A stretch of DNA of 64,000 bases from the NCBI RefSeq assembly GCF_014705655.1, contig NZ_JACXIY010000007.1, forward strand, positions 1 through 64,000, read 5' to 3'. The stretch's first letter is position 1; each line of letters begins with the position of its first letter. The DNA is from Paenibacillus arenilitoris (lineage in GTDB: Bacteria > Bacillota > Bacilli > Paenibacillales > Paenibacillaceae). The notes beneath the pieces were generated by a model, which did no database searches, had not been told where the DNA came from, and saw only the letters and a program-made list of their open reading frames with translations. Of this stretch, positions 1 through 7,576 are shown in pieces. The translations under genes were made by a program, and so were the position numbers.

Positions 1-31
1 GGCTTTCTGAGCTTGCGTTCAGTCACATCGA

Positions 32-107
32 GAGCCATTAGCTCAGTTGGTAGAGCACCTGACTTTTAATCAGGGTGTCGTAGGTTCGAGTCCTACATGG
101 CTCACCA
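32..107 (+). tRNA. tRNA-Lys (anticodon TTT), copy 1
   Basis: A full cloverleaf is visible. The acceptor stem GAGCCAT pairs with ATGGCTC, the anticodon stem CCTGA/TCAGG encloses a loop with TTT at 65-67, the T arm carries GGTTCGAGTCC, and CCA is encoded at 105-107. It starts the Lys-Leu cassette that recurs 900 bp downstream. Confidence 0.97.
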
Positions 108-161
108 TTTGCTTCACCCTCGAAGCGAATTGGAATGGCCGATCCGAATTTTACAAAACGT

Positions 162-247
162 GCGGTAGTGGTGGAATGGCAGACACGCTATCTTGAGGGG
201 GTAGTGGGCGTACGCCCGTGGAGGTTCGAGTCCTCTCTACCGCACCA
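162..247 (+). tRNA. tRNA-Leu (anticodon GAG), copy 1
   Basis: Acceptor GCGGTAG pairs with CTACCGC and CCA is encoded. The long variable arm (GGGCG/CGCCC) is typical of tRNA-Leu. The anticodon stem CTATC/GGTAG, with one T-G pair, encloses a loop with GAG. It lies 54 bp after tRNA-Lys and is probably cotranscribed with it. Confidence 0.96.
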
Positions 248-384
248 TAACTTGTTTTTTGATCATTCGTTTATAATTAATGCCACTTTATATTCAGATC
301 ATCGTCTGATTAGAGAGTGGCTTTTTCATTATTCGTTGCTCGTATCGACCAGACAGACTTCATTACAAGCGAGGAGCTGCAACC

Positions 385-699
385 ATGAAGATGAACTTGC
401 ATTTTACGAACAAAGGACGGGCTGCGATCGGGAAGTTCAGCAATGAGGAATTGCTCGAAATTTTCGGGCGTTACAGCAACACGCTGATGAAGAAGTATGC
501 GATCGAAGTCACGGTACCGGCTGAAGGAAATGAAGAAGTCGTGGAACGCGGCGTTCTGACCGTTCTGATCGATCAAGTGGAATGCGACGTCGATACGTTC
601 TTCAAGGAGCTGGGAAGGGACGTTAAAGTGCCGCTGAAGAAAAGGCTGAACGATGATGAAAAGCTGGACAACGTGTTCAAAGCGGCAGCTGCGGAGTAA
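385..699 (+). CDS. Small hypothetical protein between tRNA clusters
   Basis: I do not recognise this 104-residue protein. GAGGAG at 371-376 sits 8 nt before the ATG, so the start is well supported. The product is soluble and charged (about half Glu, Lys, Asp and Arg in its second half), with no signal peptide, membrane segment or cysteine. It lies alone between tRNA-Leu and tRNA-Glu on the same strand and falls inside the interval between the two copies of the duplicated tRNA cassette. Codon use looks like the neighbouring genes. No function is proposed. Confidence 0.75.
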   Translation: MKMNLHFTNKGRAAIGKFSNEELLEIFGRYSNTLMKKYAIEVTVPAEGNEEVVERGVLTVLIDQVECDVDTFFKELGRDVKVPLKKRLNDDEKLDNVFKAAAAE

Positions 700-733
700 C
701 GTCGAAAGCGGGTAATTTTTTTTGGAAAAGGAC

Positions 734-762
734 TTGTGCAATAGCGAAATAGCTGATATAAT
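734..762 (+). promoter_or_regulatory. Sigma-A promoter for tRNA-Glu (and probably the tRNA-Lys/Leu copy 2)
   Basis: TTGTGC at 734-739 and a perfect TATAAT at 757-762 are separated by exactly 17 bp. The -10 box ends 44 nt before tRNA-Glu, and no other gene start intervenes. Confidence 0.75.
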
Positions 763-806
763 CATTTTTGTTGTCTCAAGGAAATCGTGACAACGATGAT
801 CGATAA

Positions 807-881
807 GGCCCGTTGGTCAAGGGGTTAAGACACCTCCCTTTCACGGAGGTAACAGGGGTTCGAATCCCCTACGGGTCACCA
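807..881 (+). tRNA. tRNA-Glu (anticodon TTC)
   Basis: Acceptor GGCCCGT pairs with ACGGGTC (one G-T pair) and CCA is encoded at 879-881. The anticodon stem CCTCC/GGAGG encloses a loop with TTC. The T arm reads GGGGTTCGAATCCCC. Confidence 0.97.
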
Positions 882-931
882 TTTTTATTCAGGATCGAAC
901 AAGCTTTCTGGGCTATGTTCAGCCGCATTAA

Positions 932-1007
932 GAGCCATTAGCTCAGTTGGTAGAGCACCTGACTTTTAATCAGGGTGTCGTAGGTTCGAGTCCTACATGG
1001 CTCACCA
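932..1007 (+). tRNA. tRNA-Lys (anticodon TTT), copy 2
   Basis: Identical over its length to the tRNA at 32-107, including the encoded CCA. It belongs to the second copy of the Lys-Leu cassette. Confidence 0.97.
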
Positions 1008-1060
1008 TTTGCTTCACCCTCGAAGCGAACGGGATGACCGATCCGAATTTTACAATATGT

Positions 1061-1146
1061 GCGGTAGTGGTGGAATGGCAGACACGCTATCTTGAGGGGG
1101 TAGTGGGCGTACGCCCGTGGAGGTTCGAGTCCTCTCTACCGCACCA
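1061..1146 (+). tRNA. tRNA-Leu (anticodon GAG), copy 2
   Basis: Identical in sequence to the tRNA at 162-247, with CCA at 1144-1146. A hairpin terminator follows at once, so it is the last gene of the tRNA unit. Confidence 0.96.
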
Positions 1147-1161
1147 TAACGACGATGAACG

Positions 1162-1188
1162 AACCTTTGCGGAAGCAAAGGTTTTTTT
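1162..1188 (+). terminator. Rho-independent terminator of the tRNA unit
   Basis: Stem AACCTTTGC/GCAAAGGTT with a GGAA loop, followed by a run of T. It lies 16 nt after the last tRNA. Confidence 0.9.
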
Positions 1189-1492
1189 GCGTTCTCCAAA
1201 AGTTTCAGGTTCGCATCCTCCCTCGAATTTCCAGTTAACGAATACTTAACCCTTTAATTTGCAAATGAAGAGTCGAGATTTCTGTCGATTTCTAAGGACT
1301 AAAGACTCTGAATATGACGAAATACCCATTTTTTTGTATTGTAAATTTTATATTTCATGTTACTATTATCCTGTTGTAAGTGTAGTGTACAGTTTTATAC
1401 AGAAAAAGGAGGGATTGCTATCGCCAAAGTTCGGCCATCACTCGATGGCGAAGCTTCACCTTAAAAAAATCGAATAAAGGGAGAGAGTCAGA
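1189..1492 (+). promoter_or_regulatory. Leader of the SLH gene: two possible promoters and a switching hairpin
   Basis: This AT-rich 304 bp stretch has no gene. Two promoter-like pairs are visible: TTGTAA 1339-1344 with TACTAT 1361-1366 (16 bp apart), and TTGTAA 1374-1379 with TATACA 1396-1401 (16 bp apart). A strong Shine-Dalgarno-like AAGGAGGG at 1406-1413 has no well-placed start codon. Two hairpins cannot form together: GCCATC 1434-1439 with GATGGC 1444-1449, or TCGCCA 1421-1426 with TGGCGA 1446-1451. I recognise no known riboswitch class. Confidence 0.4.
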
Positions 1493-4234
1493 TTGGTAAG
1501 CAGTTCCTTTAGGAAACGTATATCCGTGTTGCTTGTTTTTGCGATGATTTTATCCGTTATTTCCACGAATTATATCGCTCTGGCGGCTGAGTCAGCCGAA
1601 TCGGCTGAAGCGTCCTTATCGGATATCGAACAGTCTTACGCGAAAGCCGAGATTGCCGCATTGGTCGATAAGAACATTATTGACGGATTCGAAGACGGCA
1701 CGTTTAAGCCGAACGATTCGATGACGCGCGCTCAGCTTGCCAAAGTACTCGTGTTGTCGTTAGGACTCGCGCAGGATGCCGAAGGCGCTGCAGGGTTTAA
1801 GGACATTGAAAGCGGCAATTGGTTTGCGGGATATGTAGGAGCGTTGGTGAAGTCCGGCATTACGCAAGGAACTTCATCCGATGCATTTTCTCCTAACAAA
1901 ACCGTATCCAGAGAGGAACTGGCCGTGTTCTTCGTTCGGGCATTCGGATGGGCGAAAACGGCAGAGGAGACGGATCTTGACGAGCGTCTCACTGATTTGA
2001 CTGAAGTGTCGAATTGGGCGAAAGCCTCGGTCTCCTTCGCTTACAAAATCGGATTCATTAAAGGAGTCGCGAATGCGGACGGCACCGTAAAATTTAATCC
2101 GTCCGGTAGCGCAGATCGTCAAGCATTGGCAAGACTGGCTTATGAGTTCGTTGTTAACAGGGCCGTATACGAAGATCAAGTGAAGCTGTTGACGAAAGAA
2201 GAAGAGAAGCCCGTCAAAGAGACTTCGCCTTCCCAGCCGGGCGGTGGAGGCAGCGATCCCGGCTCGGGCTCGGATTCGAAAACGGTCAACGCGCCAGGTG
2301 AATATGCGTTTGGAAGCGTAAGCGGAAATGTGAACATTAACGTCCCGGGCGTAACGTTAAGAAATACAACGATTGCCGGAAATCTTCTGCTCAATGAAGG
2401 GATAGGGGAGGGCGACGTAACTCTCGACAATGTAACGGTAGCAGGTGAAACGAGCGTACTGGGCGGTGGAGCGAACAGTATTCATGTCGTCAATTCGATT
2501 CTCGCGACGGTTATCGTGAACAAGAGCGATGGCAGCATTCGCCTTGTGCTTGAGGACGGTACGAACGTCCAGCAAATCCAGCTTGAATCGGGAGCGCTTA
2601 TTGAAACATCCGCAGCAGTCGGAGAGATCGGACCGGTTGAGGTGACGAGCGCCGTTCCTCACAATGCCGAGGTTACGTTCAACGGATCGTTTGATTCGAT
2701 TCGTGTTCATGCGGAGCAGGTGGCAATCAATCTGGCTGCTAACGCAACAATCGGCGAGATTTCTGTTTTCGAGCAAGCACTGAATGCTACGTTCAATCTG
2801 GACGCCGGCGCTGTCGTGACAAGAGCGATTGTCGATGCTGTGGTATCCTTTACGGGATCCGGAACGATCCAATCCTCACAGGTCAACGTGGACGGCGTAA
2901 ACTTCGATGACTTGGCAAACAAGCCGGTAATTGAAGCGGATCCTACGGTTACAAGCACTGTATACACGCCGGAGGAATTCGAATTAACGGCGGTTGACGC
3001 GACGAAGCAGATCGTGTTTACGGGCATTAAGGACAGCGGCAGTGTGAAGGATATTACGCTTGCGGCGGCTTGGAGCAGTGAAGATGATACCGTTGCGGAA
3101 GTCGTGTACGGCAAAGTAAAGGCCAAAACCGATGGCACTACTTATATTAATGCAAGCTATGGCGCTTACAATATAAAAGTTCCGGTAACGGTGAACGTCT
3201 ATAAGCCAGGTGAAGCCTATCCAACGATTTCGTCGGTACAGGTGTCGAACGGCACGATCGACATCACTTTCGACGGTTCGCCGGAAGAGTTGGGCGCCGA
3301 GCATTTTATCGTTAGCGCTACGCTTAACGGAGCGGCATATGAACTGCAAAATCTTCAATATAGCAACGGTCGCATTACCTTCGATCCGGTGAATACTTAC
3401 GGTTCTACACTGTATATTACCGTAGATTCCGATGCGGATAAAACCAAATTCGCGGGCAGTCAAAGCGGACAGATCAAATTGACCGGGTTCGGCGGCCATA
3501 TTAAAAACGTGGCGGGCGAAGCCGTTCAGGGATTGACGATCCAATTCCGCAAAGGTCTGAATGCGAAGACGGGCACGGTGGTAGGCGCTGCGACAACCGA
3601 TGCGGACGGAAATTACTTCATCTACCTGGAGCCGGGTATTTATACCGGTGAACTGGGCGGAGGGAGCACGCCGTACATCACGACATATTTAATCGGGGTC
3701 TCGGCGGTTAACGTAAAAAACATGGACCAGCACCAAACGGCGATTGGCATTCCGAACGCATCCGAGACAAGAATCGTGCTGACGTGGGGCAAGGATCCTC
3801 AGGACTTGGACTCCCATCTCATCGGCCCGTCATTGGATGGCGGACAGTTCCATACTTGGTATGCGGATCAGCAATACTGGTTTGAAGACGGGCTTGTCGT
3901 CGATTTGGATTTGGACGATACGACTTCCTACGGTCCCGAAACAACGACAATCCGCCAGGATGTTGCGGGAACTTATAAATTTTATGTGCATCATTACTAT
4001 GGGACAAGCACGATCAAAGCATCCGAGGCAAAAATAGAAGTATACAGAGGCCCGGTTACGACGCCGACGAAAGTATACGCGGTACCGTCCGGTACCGGAA
4101 GCGAAATATACTGGATCGTGTTCGAAATGACCGTTAATGCAGACGGATCTGTCTCATTTAACGATGTCAACGAATTTACGAATGTAAATCCTGTTCCGAA
4201 TCAACATGGTAATGAAACCGAAATCGATCAATAA
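1493..4234 (+). CDS. SLH-domain surface protein with beta-helix-like, carboxypeptidase-regulatory-like and YfaP/DUF2135-like regions
   Basis: This 913-residue exported cell-surface protein starts at TTG, supported by GGGAGAG about 7 nt upstream. Residues 1-31 form a signal peptide. Three SLH motifs (about 45-100, 108-165, 170-225) should anchor it to the secondary cell-wall polymer. A Pro/Gly/Ser linker follows at about 240-262. About 270-480 repeats short beta strands rich in Asn, Val and Gly, as in a right-handed beta-helix. A Big-like domain then precedes a carboxypeptidase-regulatory-like fold (about 670-735, with TTDADGNYF). The C-terminus (LTWGKDPQDLDSHL and beyond) resembles the YfaP/DUF2135 family. 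It has no catalytic signature I recognise; an adhesive or structural role is inferred. It is monocistronic, ending at a strong bidirectional hairpin. Confidence 0.85.
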   Translation: MVSSSFRKRISVLLVFAMILSVISTNYIALAAESAESAEASLSDIEQSYAKAEIAALVDKNIIDGFEDGTFKPNDSMTRAQLAKVLVLSLGLAQDAEGAAGFKDIESGNWFAGYVGALVKSGITQGTSSDAFSPNKTVSREELAVFFVRAFGWAKTAEETDLDERLTDLTEVSNWAKASVSFAYKIGFIKGVANADGTVKFNPSGSADRQALARLAYEFVVNRAVYEDQVKLLTKEEEKPVKETSPSQPGGGGSDPGSGSDSKTVNAPGEYAFGSVSGNVNINVPGVTLRNTTIAGNLLLNEGIGEGDVTLDNVTVAGETSVLGGGANSIHVVNSILATVIVNKSDGSIRLVLEDGTNVQQIQLESGALIETSAAVGEIGPVEVTSAVPHNAEVTFNGSFDSIRVHAEQVAINLAANATIGEISVFEQALNATFNLDAGAVVTRAIVDAVVSFTGSGTIQSSQVNVDGVNFDDLANKPVIEADPTVTSTVYTPEEFELTAVDATKQIVFTGIKDSGSVKDITLAAAWSSEDDTVAEVVYGKVKAKTDGTTYINASYGAYNIKVPVTVNVYKPGEAYPTISSVQVSNGTIDITFDGSPEELGAEHFIVSATLNGAAYELQNLQYSNGRITFDPVNTYGSTLYITVDSDADKTKFAGSQSGQIKLTGFGGHIKNVAGEAVQGLTIQFRKGLNAKTGTVVGAATTDADGNYFIYLEPGIYTGELGGGSTPYITTYLIGVSAVNVKNMDQHQTAIGIPNASETRIVLTWGKDPQDLDSHLIGPSLDGGQFHTWYADQQYWFEDGLVVDLDLDDTTSYGPETTTIRQDVAGTYKFYVHHYYGTSTIKASEAKIEVYRGPVTTPTKVYAVPSGTGSEIYWIVFEMTVNADGSVSFNDVNEFTNVNPVPNQHGNETEIDQ

Positions 4235-4260
4235 TTGAACGAGGACGGACCTCCAGCAAA

Positions 4261-4304
4261 AAGAAGGGCAATCCCGCCGACATACCGGCGGGATTGCCCT
4301 TCTT
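4261..4304. terminator. Bidirectional terminator between convergent genes
   Basis: A perfect 19-bp inverted repeat (4261-4279 with 4286-4304) has a 6-nt loop. T-rich tracts follow best on the minus strand, so it ends the GH43 gene and probably also the SLH gene. Confidence 0.9.
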
Positions 4305-4307
4305 CAT

Positions 4308-6149
4308 TTAATACTTATAAACGAGCGTCCAAGCTTGCGCCGCATTGTTCAGATCGTCCCAAATCTGCACGTTCGTGCCGCTTGCCGTGCCGCCGCCCGC
4401 GACGTCGAGCGCTTTGCCGCTGTTCGGGTTGATGAGCTTATAGCTGCTGCCGGTCCATATGAACGCCCAGCGCTGGGCGGGGGTGCCGCCGAAGTTTTGC
4501 CAGATGATCACGTTCGTGCCGTTCGCCGTACCGGTACCCGCGACGTCGAGCGCCCGGCCGCTGTTCGTGTTGACGAGCGTATAGGCGCCGTCGCCGAGAC
4601 TCGTAATCCGCCACTCCTGCGCGGTATTATTCAAATCGTCCCAGATGTGCACGTTCGTGCCGTTCGCCGTGCCGCCGCCCGCGACGTCGATCGCCTTGCC
4701 GCTATTCGGGTTAATCAGCTTATAGACGCCGCCGGTCAAAGCGGCCGGCGCTGCCGGCGTAAGGTCGAAGAAGTCGAGCTCGGCGTAGCCGTCGCCCTTG
4801 CCGAACCGAATCGTGTTCCAGCCGGCGTTCAGCGTCATTCGCTTCGTGGACAATCCCCAATTTTCCCAGCCTTTGTTCGTCACGTAGAAAGGCGACGACG
4901 AGCCGTTAACGGTCAGCGTCAGCGTGGACCATCCGCCGCCGGCCGTGCCGTTGGCCGTCCGCGCCGACAAAATGTATTCGCCCGCCGCCGCCGCGTACAC
5001 CGAGAATTGCACGTAGCTGCTCGCGGTATCGATATGTCCCGCCTTGCTGCCGCCTGAGCCGGTCGCGCTCGAAGAGGCATAGGCGATGCCGCCGAACGTC
5101 CCTTCCTCGCCCTCGTACCGGACGCGCTGCGATTCGCCGGACGGAACCGCAATCGGGGCGTTCGGATTGGCGGGAGCGCCGAGATTAGGCGTGTTGTCGG
5201 CGTTCCAGGTAAACTTCTGGGCGCGGATTTCCCGATTCCAGCCGGCGTTATTGTATTTGGCAACGTGATAGAGGATCCAGTCCTCCTTGCCGTCGGGCGA
5301 TTTCGTGAACGAGTGGTGGCCCGGACCGTAGAGCCCGTTCGCGGATTTGAAGATCGGCTGGCTGCGCTTGCTCCAGGACGAAGCCTGAAGCAAATTGCTG
5401 CCGGTGCTTGCGGTAATGAGACCGAGGCAGTAATCGTTCGTCCAGCTGCCGCTCGCGGAGTAGACGAGGCTGATGACGCCGTTCCGCACGATGACCTGCG
5501 GCCCTTCGTTGACATGCGGAGAATGGTTCGTCTCCCAGCCGTGCACGGGCCTGGCGATCTCGGTCCGGTTCGAGTCGATCGTCCAGGGGTTGCTCATACG
5601 GGCGATGTATAAATTTTGCCTGACGTTCGTGTTCCCTTCCCAGCCCGACCAGATGAAATAGAGCTCGTTATTGACCTGCAGGACGGTGCCGTCGATCGCC
5701 CATTTGTTCGTCGGGTCGGTAATTTGGCCCTTGTACGTCCATGTTCCCTGCATCGGATCCGGGGAAGTATTCTCCATGACGTACATACGGTGGTTGACGT
5801 TATCCCCGTCGTCCTTGGCGTAGTAAATGTACCAAGCGCCGTTCACGTAATGGATTTCCGGCGCCCATATGCCGCAGCAGCCGGTCTCGATCACGCGGGA
5901 GACGCCGGCGTCGAGGCCGGTGAGGGAGGCTGACTTCCAGATCGTCACGTTGCCGCCAGTCGTTTTGGTGAAGTAATAATAGCCGTCCGTATGTTTGTAA
6001 ACCCATGGATCCGCGCCGTCCTGGTAGATCACGTTGTAAAAGTTGCTTTGGTGCGTAGCCGCGCCCGCCATGCCCGGCGGGATCGCCAGCATGGCGAGCA
6101 GCAGCAGGATAAAGCCTCGTACGGTCAGTTTGCGGAATTTCATTCTCAT
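4308..6149 (-). CDS. Secreted GH43 arabinanase/arabinofuranosidase with CBM and ricin-type lectin domain
   Basis: This 613-residue enzyme should cut alpha-L-arabinan or arabinofuranosyl side chains outside the cell. I place the start at the ATG of MRMKFRK at 6149, with AGGGGAG 11 nt upstream. A signal peptide covers residues 1-31. A five-bladed GH43 catalytic domain spans about 35-335: DGADPWV carries the likely base Asp, WAIDGTV the pKa-modulating Asp, and NEGPQVI the likely acid Glu. A beta-sandwich module resembling CBM6/CBM35 covers about 350-465. Three near-identical ricin-B repeats (each with NSGKAxDVAGGGTAxGTN) make up about 475-613. The gene is monocistronic. Exact substrate (arabinan versus arabinoxylan) cannot be read from the sequence. 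Confidence 0.88.
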   Translation of the reverse strand: MRMKFRKLTVRGFILLLLAMLAIPPGMAGAATHQSNFYNVIYQDGADPWVYKHTDGYYYFTKTTGGNVTIWKSASLTGLDAGVSRVIETGCCGIWAPEIHYVNGAWYIYYAKDDGDNVNHRMYVMENTSPDPMQGTWTYKGQITDPTNKWAIDGTVLQVNNELYFIWSGWEGNTNVRQNLYIARMSNPWTIDSNRTEIARPVHGWETNHSPHVNEGPQVIVRNGVISLVYSASGSWTNDYCLGLITASTGSNLLQASSWSKRSQPIFKSANGLYGPGHHSFTKSPDGKEDWILYHVAKYNNAGWNREIRAQKFTWNADNTPNLGAPANPNAPIAVPSGESQRVRYEGEEGTFGGIAYASSSATGSGGSKAGHIDTASSYVQFSVYAAAAGEYILSARTANGTAGGGWSTLTLTVNGSSSPFYVTNKGWENWGLSTKRMTLNAGWNTIRFGKGDGYAELDFFDLTPAAPAALTGGVYKLINPNSGKAIDVAGGGTANGTNVHIWDDLNNTAQEWRITSLGDGAYTLVNTNSGRALDVAGTGTANGTNVIIWQNFGGTPAQRWAFIWTGSSYKLINPNSGKALDVAGGGTASGTNVQIWDDLNNAAQAWTLVYKY

Positions 6150-6335
6150 GAACGTTAAAACTCCCCTCACTTCGTATTGGCGCCGTTTATAAAGAGGCGC
6201 TCGCAACTAGTGAAGCATTTCCTCGGCATAAGGAACAGGACGGATTTTTATTTGTTATGGACATTTATTTGTGAAGGCTTAGGAGCCCGCGCGCAGGACA
6301 AGCCCAATCGTCCGGCGGCCCCGGTCCCTGAAGAA

Positions 6336-6674
6336 TCATTCCCGAATCGTCACCCGCGTACGAACCGGAACGAGCTTGGACAGGGCGAGAACATCGTCGT
6401 TGTACATGCGAATGCAGCCGGCCGATACCATCCTCCCGATCGAGGAAGGGTCGTTCGTGCCGTGAATGCCGTAATGCGGCTTGGACAATCCCATCCAGAA
6501 AGCGCCGAACGGGCCGCCGGGATTGTTCTGCTTGTTGACGATCGTGAATTCGCCTCTTGGCGTTTGCGTAACCATTTTGCCGATCCCCACGGGATAGGAA
6601 TGGACGACCGTATTGCCGTCGAGCAGATGCAGCTTGCGGTCGGACAGATCGACGATGATGCGGTATGATGGCAT
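6336..6674 (-). CDS. Minimal L,D-transpeptidase (YkuD domain)
   Basis: The 112-residue product is almost only a YkuD catalytic domain. This family makes 3-3 peptidoglycan cross-links through an acyl-enzyme on cysteine. The signature is complete: H71 (YGIHGTND), then SAGCIRM with C87 and R89. There is no signal peptide, LysM or membrane segment, unlike most exported members; B. subtilis YkuD also lacks a classical signal but carries LysM. AAAGGAGGG lies 8 nt before the ATG. The gene stands alone, reading toward the 5' end of the GH43 gene on the same strand, with about 190 bp between them. Confidence 0.9.
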   Translation of the reverse strand: MPSYRIIVDLSDRKLHLLDGNTVVHSYPVGIGKMVTQTPRGEFTIVNKQNNPGGPFGAFWMGLSKPHYGIHGTNDPSSIGRMVSAGCIRMYNDDVLALSKLVPVRTRVTIRE

Positions 6675-6898
6675 GCCCGCATCCCTCCTTTCTGATTTAT
6701 GCTATGTTCCAGGGAACGGGTTTGCGCCCGGTATCCGCATATAACCAGCCATCCTCCCCGACTCGGGTCCTGGCTGCGGCTTGGACCAATGGCGAGCACG
6801 AATGACAGACTCTAGTCAATTTCGAAGGAGCGCTCCTCCCTTTATGATGGAGGAAGCTAGTTTATTCGGCGACCAAGAGCAAAGCGAGGAGTTTGCGC

Positions 6899-7522
6899 AT
6901 GAATGTGATCGAAATGGTGGAACGGTTGTTTGAGCAATTCGGCTATCTGGTACTATTCGTCGGATTGCCTCTGGATTTTATCGCTTTGCCGATACCGCCG
7001 GGCAACAGCACGTTGACCTTTACCGGCTTTTTGTCTTACAAAGGCGTGCTGGAGCCGGCCTTAGCCGTTGCCGCGGCCATTGCGGGGGCGCTTGCCGGCG
7101 TGACGATTACTTATTTGATCGGATACAGGCTGGGCATGCCGCTCATCGAGCGGTACGGCAAATGGCTGTTTCTAAAGCCGGCGGTCATCGAGAAGACGCG
7201 GCGGTACTACGACAAATACGGCAACAAGCTGCTGTTGATCGCTTTCTTCATTCCCGGGATCCGGCAATTTATCGGCTACTTTATCGGCATCATCCGCGTC
7301 CCTTACGGCAGCGTGGCGATATACGCCTATGCGGGCACCGTATTGTGGGTGATCGTCTTCTTCGGAATCGGCTATTTGTTCGGGGAGCAGTGGCAGCACG
7401 TGTTCGCGCTCGTCGAGCGCTACCTGAAATGGTTGTTCATCGGGCTGGGAGGCTTGCTTGGCGGGCTGATCGTAAGGAAAGGTCTGAAACGGAGGAATAA
7501 AGCGCGGTTATCGGATCATTAA
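6899..7522 (+). CDS. DedA/SNARE-associated family membrane protein
   Basis: This 207-residue integral membrane protein belongs to the DedA (VTT) superfamily, whose better-studied members flip undecaprenyl phosphate or phosphatidylethanolamine. Family marks are the re-entrant segment with IPPGNSTLTFTGFL, the GYRLG segment, and FIPGIRQFIGYFIG in the second half. I prefer the ATG at 6899 (7 nt after GCGAGGAG) over the TTG at 6893, which is too close to the ribosome site. A basic tail (KGLKRRNKAR) suggests a cytoplasmic C-terminus. Substrate unknown. A strong hairpin follows directly. Confidence 0.9.
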   Translation: MNVIEMVERLFEQFGYLVLFVGLPLDFIALPIPPGNSTLTFTGFLSYKGVLEPALAVAAAIAGALAGVTITYLIGYRLGMPLIERYGKWLFLKPAVIEKTRRYYDKYGNKLLLIAFFIPGIRQFIGYFIGIIRVPYGSVAIYAYAGTVLWVIVFFGIGYLFGEQWQHVFALVERYLKWLFIGLGGLLGGLIVRKGLKRRNKARLSDH

Positions 7523-7574
7523 TCGAAAAGGGCTGCTTCGTCAGGTTCACGACCTGCGGAGCAGCCCTTCGATT
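7522..7574. terminator. Terminator hairpin between convergent dedA-like and uracil permease genes
   Basis: AAGGGCTGCT (from 7528) pairs with AGCAGCCCTT (ending 7569), with an inner CAGGT/ACCTG stem. ATCGAA/TTCGAT flanks extend the pairing. It serves convergent genes on both sides and resembles the hairpin at 52550-52596. Confidence 0.8.
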
Positions 7575-7576
7575 TG

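Larger units (their letters stand above)
2..1146 (+). repeat. Dispersed direct repeat carrying the tRNA-Lys/tRNA-Leu cassette (about 2-247 and 903-1146)
   Basis: The interval 2-247 recurs at 903-1146. The tRNA genes are identical; the upstream flank and the 53-54 bp spacer differ at scattered positions, and one base is missing in the spacer of copy 2. The unit between the copies holds the 104-residue ORF and tRNA-Glu. The left copy may extend beyond the window edge. Confidence 0.85.

Noticed and set aside
135..446. 103-codon frame across tRNA-Leu and the start of the small gene
   Set aside because: It runs through a tRNA gene. The same tRNA-derived peptide appears at 947-1249, which shows that it is an artefact of the repeat.
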